Shown: in pieces, positions 8,147 to 15,206 of the stretch | How the letters are laid out: each line of letters opens with the position of its first letter | Position numbering within the stretch: the stretch's first letter is position 1 | From: Nitrincola sp048264025 | GTDB taxonomy: Bacteria > Pseudomonadota > Gammaproteobacteria > Pseudomonadales > Balneatricaceae | Reading direction: 5' to 3' | Assembly: GCF_048264025.1 (NCBI RefSeq) | Contig: NZ_JBLXDN010000007.1 | Coordinates: 94,651 to 158,650, forward strand | Length of the DNA: 64,000 nt | Notes under the pieces: generated by a model | What the model was told of the DNA's origin: nothing | Databases searched by the model: none | The model's input: the letters and a program-made list of their open reading frames with translations, nothing else | Translations under genes and position numbers: made by a program

Positions 8147-9142
8147 ATGCAAACAAACCAAACTACCCGAAAGCGGGCATTATCCGTGGTTATCGCGAGC
8201 ACTCCTTTGTGCTGTCGCAGATATAGTCCTCAGGTACCGCCACGGTCATTTTCAATTCCATGGCTGAGCTTAGCTCTTGTGCTTGGAGCATCGATTGCAT
8301 TTCCGCTACTGGCAGAAGACGAACCCAGTTCCGATACCCCTTTCCAGATCGAAGATTTTGCGCCTGATAGTGGTCGCTACACTGTGACCGGAGGTATTGG
8401 CTACAACACATCAGACAGCAGGAATATCAATGTATCAACAACAGCCATTCCAATTGCTCATGGGTACGCGTTACTGTTACCAGAAGTCATCGTAGATGAC
8501 CGTCGCCGAGACACACTATTTGCAACTTTAGGTCTACGGTATGCATTCAATCAGTCGTTAAATCTAAATTTAGGCCTTAAAGGAGATACATCTCGTAGCC
8601 TGATTCAAAATAATAATGAGACTAGCGCAGAGTATGACTCAGGCTGGCGCACTATCAGCGCAGGTTTTGATTATAGGTTTACTCAACTTTATGACCAACC
8701 TTATGTACTCGGGTTTGCTGAAATTGCAATTGCAGAAAGAAATGATGGAGCTACTGATTCAGGGAAAACGGCAACCTTCGGTGCTTCCAGTCACTGGGCA
8801 TTTGACCCTGTAATCCTTTCTTTAACAGGAACCTACACCCATCTTAGATCCAGAAAAATCAAGGGAAAGCAGCAAAACCCGGGCGATATCTTCGGTATAG
8901 GAATGTCTATCGGGCTAGCTATGAATCCTGAAATAAGCTTTCGTGCAGGCGTTAATCAAAGTTTTCGTACGAACAGTAAAACGACAAACCAACAGGATTA
9001 CTGGAATGCAAGTACGGCATTCACTCTTGGTTATGTTCAGCGACTGACGCCATCTTTAGCCATGAATATTAATGCTCAGGGTGGAGTGGCTGGTAATCAC
9101 ACAGCACAAATATCCACTAGCTTCACATGGCGACCCAATTAA
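8147..9142 (+). CDS. Outer-membrane beta-barrel protein (FapF/MetA-pathway-like)
   Basis: 331 aa. An extended n-region precedes a hydrophobic segment (WLSLALVLGASIAFPLLAED) that looks like a signal peptide ending near residue 57. The rest is a run of alternating amphipathic strands (e.g. YTVTGGIGYNTS, TLFATLGLRYAF, NLNLGLKGDTS, TISAGFDYRF) consistent with about 12 strands. This resembles the barrel of FapF and 'MetA-pathway of phenol degradation' transporters. With a C39 peptidase in the same operon, export of a partner peptide or fibre is plausible (inference). The C-terminus (FTWRPN) lacks the usual final Phe. GAGAGAG lies before the ATG. Confidence 0.7.
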   Translation: MQTNQTTRKRALSVVIASTPLCCRRYSPQVPPRSFSIPWLSLALVLGASIAFPLLAEDEPSSDTPFQIEDFAPDSGRYTVTGGIGYNTSDSRNINVSTTAIPIAHGYALLLPEVIVDDRRRDTLFATLGLRYAFNQSLNLNLGLKGDTSRSLIQNNNETSAEYDSGWRTISAGFDYRFTQLYDQPYVLGFAEIAIAERNDGATDSGKTATFGASSHWAFDPVILSLTGTYTHLRSRKIKGKQQNPGDIFGIGMSIGLAMNPEISFRAGVNQSFRTNSKTTNQQDYWNASTAFTLGYVQRLTPSLAMNINAQGGVAGNHTAQISTSFTWRPN

Positions 9143-9178
9143 GCTTTTACTCGATTATTTTTTCAACAGGAGGAAAAA

Positions 9179-9727
9179 ATGAAAACACTACTAAAATCGA
9201 CATATGGACTGCTATCTTTAGTCTGTTTAGCTATCTTAATATATGGAGGTCTAAGCTATGCTAATCAACCATTAGAGAGTAATTCTCAATCCAGGGATAC
9301 TATCAATAATGGGCTATTTCAGAATCATCCGTCTATTATATCTGAAGAATTTTTACCCTCACCACTCACAGATGAATCTCTGAACTATCTTTTTGAATTT
9401 TCGGGTATGGGACAAGACCAATCAAATACCTTGAATCTTTCCTACCTGAATGAAAAACAAATGCTAGAAGCTGAAGGTAAATTCGGGCTTCCCGGTGCAA
9501 TCGTTGGCGCTATTGGTGCTGGAGCAGGATATTATGGTCAAGCAATAGGTTCTGGAGAAGGTTCAGCAAGTGGTCTTGTCACAGCTGTTGGAGTTGGGGC
9601 TGGTACAGGATTTTTATTGGGCCCCGCAGGTAATACTACAGCATGGTCATTTCTCACGGGTATGGTAGGGTTCAACGCAGGTTTGGCTGGAGGATTGGGT
9701 CAGAGGGGCTGCAATAGCTGTCATTAA
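9179..9727 (+). CDS. Secreted glycine-zipper protein ending in CNSCH
   Basis: 182 aa, not recognised as a named family. Residues 1-29 form a signal peptide or anchor (LLSLVCLAILIYGGLSYA). A polar middle (~30-100) follows, then a C-terminal ~80-residue glycine-rich hydrophobic block with repeated GxxxG (PGAIVGAIGAGAGYYG, AVGVGAGTGFLLGPAG), as in glycine-zipper membrane-active peptides and class II bacteriocins. The final residues GCNSCH contain a complete CxxCH c-haem attachment motif at the extreme end. The RBS AGGAGG is excellent. It is the likely substrate of the C39 peptidase and beta-barrel (inference). No clear GG leader cleavage site is seen. Confidence 0.65.
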   Translation: MKTLLKSTYGLLSLVCLAILIYGGLSYANQPLESNSQSRDTINNGLFQNHPSIISEEFLPSPLTDESLNYLFEFSGMGQDQSNTLNLSYLNEKQMLEAEGKFGLPGAIVGAIGAGAGYYGQAIGSGEGSASGLVTAVGVGAGTGFLLGPAGNTTAWSFLTGMVGFNAGLAGGLGQRGCNSCH

Positions 9728-9729
9728 CT

Positions 9730-9963
9730 ATGTTTGAGTTCTGTAATTTCATAACCAAATTAGTGATCGGAATTTTATTAATACTCATACCATATGCGGC
9801 AACATTGTTTTACTACCGTCTAAAATGGAAATCATGGAGCCTACTAGAAATGCCATATTTTTTTATGTTACTGATTTTTCTCTCTAATTCACTTACGTTT
9901 TTTTGGGGATTTGGAGATATTGCGGTTAGTTATACATGTAACAAAGTCTTTGCAACGAATTAA
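9730..9963 (+). CDS. Small two-helix membrane protein
   Basis: 77 aa with two predicted membrane helices (LVIGILLILIPYAATLFYY and FFMLLIFLSNSLTFFWGF). It starts 2 bases after the preceding stop and has no strong ribosome site, so translation may depend on the gene before. No family is recognised. Size and position recall immunity or accessory membrane proteins in peptide-export operons, but the sequence gives no direct proof. Confidence 0.55.
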   Translation: MFEFCNFITKLVIGILLILIPYAATLFYYRLKWKSWSLLEMPYFFMLLIFLSNSLTFFWGFGDIAVSYTCNKVFATN

Positions 9964-10016
9964 TGTATGAACACTAGAAACATCTACCTCCCTATTAATT
10001 ACTGCGGAAAACTAGT

Positions 10017-10550
10017 ATGAATGCTATCACCATTGCATTAGATTTAGCACGTCTTAGGGGGCATCCTATAAAGGATTATACTTTTCCATTTTGGCAAGCA
10101 GTTATACTTCTAACATTTATTGGAATTTCCTATGGACTTGATCCGTCGATAGGAATTCCTCTTATATATGCTATTATACTAGGCGTGTTAATTTATTGGT
10201 CTTGGTATTGGGTATGTAATTTTGTAATTTCCTGGTGGTTAAAACGCAGTAAACTATGGGATGGTCGTGGAGCACTTTCAAGGGTTATTATAGCTTCTTG
10301 GGGAATTGATATCTTGCTGCCGTTCTTGGGTTTAATGGGGATTCCAGGATTATTGTTAATACCCTTATGGCTATATACACTGTGGGTTATGGTAAATGCT
10401 ATTTCTCACGCGACAGGTGTTAGTAAGGGATCCAGTATAATCGCTTGCCTTGCTGCTCTGCTAGTGTATTTATTTACTTTAGGGATGCTCGCTGCTATTA
10501 CCATAGTAGCACTAGTCATGTCGGGTATTTTTCCGGCAGTCAATTCATGA
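10017..10550 (+). CDS. Multi-pass membrane protein (Yip1-like appearance)
   Basis: 177 aa with about five hydrophobic segments (e.g. PFWQAVILLTFIGISYGL, IPLIYAIILGVLIYWSWYW, IIACLAALLVYLFTLGML). The layout, with a short cytoplasmic N-terminus and a GLMGIPGLLLIPLWLY core, resembles YIP1-type proteins, though I cannot confirm the family. Its TGA overlaps the ATG of the C39 peptidase gene (ATGA), which indicates tight translational coupling and a shared role. Confidence 0.6.
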   Translation: MNAITIALDLARLRGHPIKDYTFPFWQAVILLTFIGISYGLDPSIGIPLIYAIILGVLIYWSWYWVCNFVISWWLKRSKLWDGRGALSRVIIASWGIDILLPFLGLMGIPGLLLIPLWLYTLWVMVNAISHATGVSKGSSIIACLAALLVYLFTLGMLAAITIVALVMSGIFPAVNS

Positions 10551-11185
10551 TAATACTTAATAAAATTTTATCATCAGCCATAATAGCCATGGTAATTTTT
10601 GCTCCCAATTATGCTTTTGCGGCGAATATCGTGACAGCCGATCGTTTCTTAGATCAACTACCCACACGCTCATGGAAAGATATTAGAGATCAGGATGTGG
10701 TTAAACAGCAGTTTGATTACTCATGTGGGGCAGCATCACTAGCGACTTTACTGGGTTATCATGGAGTAGAAACAAGTGAGTTAGAGATACTAGATAGAAT
10801 AGGCTTAAAGGAAGCGTTTTCTTTTGCTGATCTTGCAAGAGTCGCCGAAGAGTATGGTTTTAAGCCTGTAGGCATAGCTATCGATTATACAGCACTCACT
10901 CAACTCAAAAGACCTGTTATTCTTTACCTGAACCACTGGGATGAGGGACATTTTTCTGTATTAAAAGGAGTTGACAATCATGGAGCTCTACTTGCTGATC
11001 CCTCTTGGGGGAATATTCATATGCGACGGGCACGATTTGAACGCTTCTGGTTACTAGACAATGAATCAGAAATATCAGGAAAGGTATTGGCGCTACTTCC
11101 ACCATCCTACGGAGTTGAAGCTGACCCATTACTAGATCTAATCGAAAAGACAATGTTGATACCTCCACATGAACTATTTCAATGA
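10547..11185 (+). CDS. Periplasmic C39 family cysteine peptidase (FapD-like)
   Basis: 212 aa with a signal peptide cleaved after NYAFA. It is a stand-alone C39 (bacteriocin-processing type) peptidase, not fused to an ABC transporter. The full catalytic set is visible: Cys60 in DYSCGAASLATLL, His135 in EGHFSVLKG, Asp151 in ADPSWGN. Secreted single-domain C39 proteins occur in functional amyloid (fapD) and related export operons, where they process or bind exported substrates. The ATG at 10547 overlaps the previous stop. A longer upstream reading is rejected because it would bury the signal peptide. Confidence 0.85.
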   Translation: MIILNKILSSAIIAMVIFAPNYAFAANIVTADRFLDQLPTRSWKDIRDQDVVKQQFDYSCGAASLATLLGYHGVETSELEILDRIGLKEAFSFADLARVAEEYGFKPVGIAIDYTALTQLKRPVILYLNHWDEGHFSVLKGVDNHGALLADPSWGNIHMRRARFERFWLLDNESEISGKVLALLPPSYGVEADPLLDLIEKTMLIPPHELFQ

Positions 11186-11507
11186 AAAACACGTTAAAAC
11201 TATCGCTTTGTCTATCTTTGCAGACGGAAAGTGCCATCTATGTGAAAAATCAAATGTATGGCTGATAGCCATTAGCCTGATTTTAATTTAGTTTAAGGCA
11301 GTTTCTGCCTCTGGAATGGATGCTACCTTTACAGGTGGTACATCTGGTCACCTCACGGATAAATCTACAATTTTGGATCGTTAGCATGTTTACATACCAT
11401 TGCTTAAACTCGCAGACCGTAATAATTCAACGATACTTCAAGCTGAGCTACCAAGCCAACTCATTCGAGATATTAGCACATTCACTAAAAGCCTAAGCCT
11501 TCCTTAA
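11182..11507 (+). pseudogene. Decayed last gene of the C39 operon
   Basis: An ATG at 11182 overlaps the C39 stop (ATGA), exactly as the earlier junction does, and begins MKNTLKLSLCLSL like a signal peptide. The frame closes at 11265. Further on, a different frame from 11298 reads AVSASGMDATFTGG..., is interrupted by one TAG at 11382-11384, then continues in frame as YIPLLKLADRNNSTILQAEL to a TAA at 11505. This looks like one gene with a frameshift, a deletion and a nonsense change. Its original product is not recognised. No other gene is seen in 11186-11493. Confidence 0.5.
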
Positions 11508-11582
11508 CACATCTTACAGCCACGTAGACGGGCGTCGAAGTGGCTGTATATCATTAGACAGGCTTCTTTTTCAGCCGCCTCG
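11494..11582. repeat. 89-bp direct repeat, right copy
   Basis: Identical to 7853-7941. It covers the 3' end of the gene at 11504-12055 and about 10 bases beyond its stop. The match breaks exactly after 11582, where the native coding sequence continues but the left copy does not. Confidence 0.95.
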
Positions 11583-12055
11583 CCCAGATACTCGGTATGG
11601 TAGCGATCGATATACGTCAGCGTAAACAAGCCTGACTCTTCATCAAGCTGCACCCGATAGGATTTAAGTCCTACCTTATAAACACCCTGATACCTGGCTC
11701 TGATCAACTGCCCGTTGGCACTCAGCTCAAGCAGTGGCCACTGAAGCTCATCAGTAAGTAAGGCGGGAATCTTGAGGGGATTATCACTGTGCAGAGCCAG
11801 AAAAAACTCGGCCTGATCACGGGTATCAAAGACCCCCAGCACATAAGTTTTGTTTTGTGCCTGATCCAAGGCATACAGACACCAGGTGAATTCACCAGCC
11901 GACTCTGACAGTTGCACTAACCGATATTGCCAAACTGGATCGACAGAATCAGCCAGAGAGTCTCGGTGATCACAGCGAAAGCCTGACAGTAATGCTGGAT
12001 GCACTAAAGGCATCCAGTCATCCCAGGGTGTAGTGTTAGTCTGCAAATTACGCAT
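11504..12055 (-). CDS. Conserved hypothetical protein whose 3' end is duplicated
   Basis: 183 aa, no signal peptide, rich in Trp and Tyr, ending RLRGCKMC. Not recognised. Possible domain: a small alpha/beta protein with repeated strand-like stretches (YRVQLDEESGLFTLTYIDRY). It lies 24 bases after epmC and on the same strand as epmC and the lipoprotein gene, so the three probably form one operon. Its last 26 codons are copied at 7853-7941, which marks the insertion of the C39 module. Confidence 0.65.
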   Translation of the reverse strand: MRNLQTNTTPWDDWMPLVHPALLSGFRCDHRDSLADSVDPVWQYRLVQLSESAGEFTWCLYALDQAQNKTYVLGVFDTRDQAEFFLALHSDNPLKIPALLTDELQWPLLELSANGQLIRARYQGVYKVGLKSYRVQLDEESGLFTLTYIDRYHTEYLGEAAEKEACLMIYSHFDARLRGCKMC

Positions 12056-12079
12056 ACCGACTCCGTGGCATTGAGGACA

Positions 12080-12619
12080 TTATAGGGTTGCCGGGTCAAA
12101 TCGACTGTAACACAAGCTCACCGGTGTCGCGTAAAACTGACACAAGGCCTCGCGCAGCCTGGCTGTGCGCTCAGGCAGCCCTTGCTGAATATACGCACCC
12201 ACCTGTTGATACACGGCCTGCTTGAAGGCGGTATTATCAGTAGCTTCACCATTGAGATTATCGCTGCTGACACGAAAGCGAAAACCGGCTGCATCAGCCA
12301 ATATCCACTCGGTTGCCTGAGGTTTCACCTCCACCAGTTCAAATGCCGCCTGCTGGGCGGCACTGCGACCATCCGGCTCATACCAGTAACCAAAGTCTTC
12401 TAGCAAACGACGTTGCGGACCGGCTATCAACCAGTGCGCAATTTCGTGCAAGCCACTACTGTAAAAACCATAGGCAAAATAAATGGCATGATAACTACGC
12501 TCGGCATCTGCCGGAAGGTAAATCGGCTCATCGTCACCACGTACCAGGCGGGTGTTATAGTCCACTTCAAAGCACTGATTAAAAATGCGGATCAAGTCCT
12601 CATAATCATGATCTGGCAT
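12080..12619 (-). CDS. epmC: Elongation factor P hydroxylase
   Basis: 179 aa, the normal size of EpmC (YfcM), which hydroxylates the beta-lysylated lysine of EF-P. The metal-binding motif HEIAHWLIAG and the following RRLLEDFGYWYEPDGR are characteristic. The substrate-modifying partners EpmA and EpmB are not in the window. The start codon overlaps the stop of the upstream lipoprotein gene (TGATG). Confidence 0.9.
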   Translation of the reverse strand: MPDHDYEDLIRIFNQCFEVDYNTRLVRGDDEPIYLPADAERSYHAIYFAYGFYSSGLHEIAHWLIAGPQRRLLEDFGYWYEPDGRSAAQQAAFELVEVKPQATEWILADAAGFRFRVSSDNLNGEATDNTAFKQAVYQQVGAYIQQGLPERTARLREALCQFYATPVSLCYSRFDPATL

Positions 12620-13359
12620 CAGTTCAACACCTGCCAGGTATCATTGTTGAGCCACCAGCTACGTCCGTCACGCTTATCAATACGCACAGCAACATAGCCC
12701 TTGGTATCTGTGTCCGCACGCTGTATTTGCACCTCATAGCTTGAAGAACTCAAACTTGTTGTGTCACGTAATAACTGCCAGTTATTGTTATCTGCCAACC
12801 AGGCTTCTCCGGTCTGCGCATGAAAGCGTATCAGTATCCAGCCATTACGGGTGAAGGCGGTAGCAATCCGATAAGGGCCAGAGGATTCCGCCAACTGCGG
12901 TGACTGCATACTCATGGCTGAGAGCAACTGGGCCACGGCCTGATCAATCTGGTTGACAGTACTTTCGAGGTAGTCGGCATCCGCTTCCTCTTGACCCGCA
13001 ACCGAAGGGCCCTGATGACGTTGAGGGTCTGACAGGCTTTGTAAGCGCGTCATATTCATCTGACTCTGCTCCAACGTTTGCTGCGTCAGAGAGCGTATCT
13101 GTATCACTTGTTCCTGCAACAGGGTTAAACGCCCGGTCAACTGATCCAGTTGATTTTGCAAACTACCCGACATATCACCCTGAGTGACCTGAATAGGTTC
13201 AATTGGCGCGCCTCCTAACTGTGCCGCCAATTCAGCACGCCCTTCCGAGCTATGAGGATCGACTAATTCAGGGTCTCCAGCCATCGGCTGTACATTGGCC
13301 TCGTTGCAACCGCTTAATAGCACCAGCGCAACGCCTGTCAATAGGATTTTTTTGAACAT
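12619..13359 (-). CDS. Putative lipoprotein with coiled-coil region
   Basis: 246 aa. A lipobox (LLSGC at residues 14-18) predicts lipid attachment. Residues ~60-110 (LQNQLDQLTGRLTLLQEQVIQ...) are coiled-coil-like. The C-terminal ~100 residues form a beta-rich domain with two similar Trp-centred repeats (GEAWLADNNNWQLL and GRSWWLNNDTWQVL). No named family is recognised. It is the first gene of an apparent operon with epmC. Confidence 0.7.
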   Translation of the reverse strand: MFKKILLTGVALVLLSGCNEANVQPMAGDPELVDPHSSEGRAELAAQLGGAPIEPIQVTQGDMSGSLQNQLDQLTGRLTLLQEQVIQIRSLTQQTLEQSQMNMTRLQSLSDPQRHQGPSVAGQEEADADYLESTVNQIDQAVAQLLSAMSMQSPQLAESSGPYRIATAFTRNGWILIRFHAQTGEAWLADNNNWQLLRDTTSLSSSSYEVQIQRADTDTKGYVAVRIDKRDGRSWWLNNDTWQVLN

Positions 13360-13430
13360 AACAGCCTCTGATCCTCGTAACTAATTCGTTAGCCATACTT
13401 GCTAGCCACTCTTGTTGACTAAACCCGTAT

Positions 13431-13445
13431 ATTCCAAAAAGGAAT
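13431..13445. promoter_or_regulatory. Palindrome upstream of the sulfide dehydrogenase operon
   Basis: ATTCC-AAAAA-GGAAT is a perfect inverted repeat about 90 bases before fccA, in the divergent region between the lipoprotein gene and fccA. Such ATTC...GAAT palindromes resemble ArsR-family operators, including persulfide sensors of the BigR/SqrR type. No such regulator gene is in the window, so this is only a candidate site. Confidence 0.35.
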
Positions 13446-13533
13446 GAAAACTTAATATATTATTCTTTTGCCACTAATCTAAAACATGCTACTTTTCATA
13501 ACACTCAAAACCACTAACATGGCTGGAAGGATA

Positions 13534-13875
13534 ATGACTCTCAGTATTTTACTCCACAAGCGTGGCCTACATAAGCTTTTACTGGCGTCCATTTTTGCAG
13601 GAGTAGCTGGCTTGGCTCAGGCTGAAGCGCTTGCTCCGGCCCAAGTAGAGCTACTTGCAGGTGCCTGTGCCAACTGCCACGGTACTGATGGCAAATTTTC
13701 AGGCGCTATTCCTGCTATCGCCGGACGCCCAGTTACGGTTCTAGCTGCACAATTGCAAGCCTTCAAGCAAGGGCTACAGCCCAACACCACCGTCATGGAC
13801 AGAATTGCCAAGGGTTATTCCGATGCAGAACTGTCAGCACTGGCTAATTATTTCGCCAATGTCGATAACCAATAA
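13534..13875 (+). CDS. fccA: Class I cytochrome c, FccA-like subunit
   Basis: 113 aa with a signal peptide (cleavage after GLAQA) and a single c-haem site CANCH (C45, C48, H49). A downstream Met (TTVMDRIAKGYSDAEL) is the probable sixth ligand. It is a small periplasmic cytochrome directly upstream of fccB, the arrangement of flavocytochrome c sulfide dehydrogenase, where it accepts electrons from the FAD subunit. GGAAGGA precedes the ATG at 13534; earlier in-frame ATGs would add residues before the signal peptide. Confidence 0.85.
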   Translation: MTLSILLHKRGLHKLLLASIFAGVAGLAQAEALAPAQVELLAGACANCHGTDGKFSGAIPAIAGRPVTVLAAQLQAFKQGLQPNTTVMDRIAKGYSDAELSALANYFANVDNQ

Positions 13876-13886
13876 CGGAGCCGGAC

Positions 13887-15203
13887 ATGAGTGATATCAA
13901 AAAACCTTTTTCAGCCTCACGCCGCCAGCTTTTAAAAGGCCTGGGTCTGGCATCCGTTCTTCCTGCCATTACAGCCTGCGCCGCAACGGTTACATCTGGC
14001 TCATCAGCCGGACGCGTCATTGTTATCGGCGGTGGTTTCGGCGGTGCGACCGCTGCCAAATACATCAAACGGGGTAACCCAGCCATTGATGTTACCCTGA
14101 TTGAGCCCAATAAAACTTTTTACACCTGCCCCTTTTCCAACCTGGTACTCGCCGGTGAACGTCAACTCGACTCCATCGGGCACAACTACGAGGAGTTGAA
14201 GCAGGTCTATGGTGTCAAGGTCGTACACGCATTGGCGCAGGATATTGATCCGGTTGCTCACACAGTCAGTCTGTCCGATGGCCAAACATTGGGTTATGAC
14301 AAACTGTTGATGTCACCCGGCATCGACATGCGCTGGAACGCCATTGAAGGCTATGATGAAGCCGCTGCAGAACTGGCCCCTCACGCGTGGAAGGCTGGTC
14401 CGCAAACGCTGTTGCTAAGACAGCAACTGGAAGCAATGCAGGATGGTGACACCTTTATCATGTCAGTGCCCGGCAACCCTTTCCGTTGCCCACCTGGACC
14501 TTACGAGCGCGCCAGCCTGGTTGCGCACTACTTGAAGCAACATAAGCCGCGCTCAAAAATCCTGATACTGGATGCCAAGGATAACTTCTCTAAACAGGGG
14601 CTGTTTACCGCTGGCTGGCAGAGCACTTATGGCGACATGATTGAATGGGTGGGGCTTTCCAACGACGGTCGTGTAGTCCGTGTAGATGCCGCTCGTCGTG
14701 AAGTAGAAACTGAATTTGGCACCCGACACAAAGCCGCTGCTCTCAACGTTATTCCACCACAAAAAGCCGGCTTTATCGCCGAGCGGGCTGGTGTAACCGA
14801 TGCGACCGGCTGGGTACCGGTCAATCCGGTAACCTTTGAATCCGCCCAGGTAAAGGATATCTATGTGGTGGGTGATGCGACAGTGGCTGCCCCCATGCCA
14901 AAATCCGGTTTTGCCGCCAATGCACAAGGCAAAGTGGCTGCCAGCGCTATCGTTGCCGCACTGGCGGGCGTTAGCCCACTGGAACCTGTTTGGGCCAACA
15001 CCTGCTACAGTCTGATCAACCCGGACTATGGTATCTCTGTAGCGGCTGTTTATAAGGTGGAAGACAATCAGATTATTTCAGTGGAAGGAGCCGGTGGTTT
15101 AAGTGCGGCTGAAGCCAGTGATGACATTCGCCGCTCTGAAGCCGCCTATGCGGTAGGCTGGTACAATGCCATTTCACAAGACACTTGGGGTACGCGGCGC
15201 TGA
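13887..15203 (+). CDS. fccB: Flavocytochrome c sulfide dehydrogenase flavoprotein subunit
   Basis: 438 aa. A Tat signal (SRRQLLKGLG, residues 11-20) sends the folded FAD protein to the periplasm. The FAD-binding motif VIGGGFGGATAAKYI lies near residue 47; CPFSN carries a redox-type cysteine, and a second Cys occurs in NPFRCPPGPYERA. The C-terminal block (VWANTCYSLINPDYGISV) matches the FCSD flavin-binding region. It oxidises sulfide to sulfur or polysulfide and passes electrons to FccA. The gene starts 11 bases after fccA. Confidence 0.9.
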   Translation: MSDIKKPFSASRRQLLKGLGLASVLPAITACAATVTSGSSAGRVIVIGGGFGGATAAKYIKRGNPAIDVTLIEPNKTFYTCPFSNLVLAGERQLDSIGHNYEELKQVYGVKVVHALAQDIDPVAHTVSLSDGQTLGYDKLLMSPGIDMRWNAIEGYDEAAAELAPHAWKAGPQTLLLRQQLEAMQDGDTFIMSVPGNPFRCPPGPYERASLVAHYLKQHKPRSKILILDAKDNFSKQGLFTAGWQSTYGDMIEWVGLSNDGRVVRVDAARREVETEFGTRHKAAALNVIPPQKAGFIAERAGVTDATGWVPVNPVTFESAQVKDIYVVGDATVAAPMPKSGFAANAQGKVAASAIVAALAGVSPLEPVWANTCYSLINPDYGISVAAVYKVEDNQIISVEGAGGLSAAEASDDIRRSEAAYAVGWYNAISQDTWGTRR

Positions 15204-15206
15204 TCT

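Larger units (their letters stand above)
7942..11493. mobile_element. AT-rich inserted gene module between 89-bp direct repeats
   Basis: All genes between the two repeats lie on the plus strand, in close or overlapping order: beta-barrel, glycine-rich secreted protein, two membrane proteins, C39 peptidase, broken gene. The DNA is visibly richer in A+T than both flanks. Removing one repeat plus the module restores PCuAC followed directly by the intact 11504-12055 gene. No integrase or transposase is present, so the insertion mechanism is unknown (homologous exchange, or an integrase acting in trans at a gene 3' end). Confidence 0.6.

Noticed and set aside
7986..8267. A 93-codon open frame upstream of the beta-barrel gene
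   Set aside because: It overlaps the beta-barrel start and its signal peptide in another frame, lacks a ribosome site, and consists partly of low-complexity isoleucine/lysine codons from AT-rich DNA.
9179..9727. Class II bacteriocin with a double-glycine leader
   Set aside because: The protein is long, has an ordinary Sec-like N-terminus, and shows no clear GG or GA leader site before the glycine-rich block. The C39 protein lacks the ABC exporter domains of classical bacteriocin transporters. It remains only a possibility.
8147..11185. Complete functional amyloid (fap) operon
   Set aside because: A FapF-like barrel and a FapD-like peptidase are present, but no protein with FapB/FapC-type repeats, and the gene set differs.
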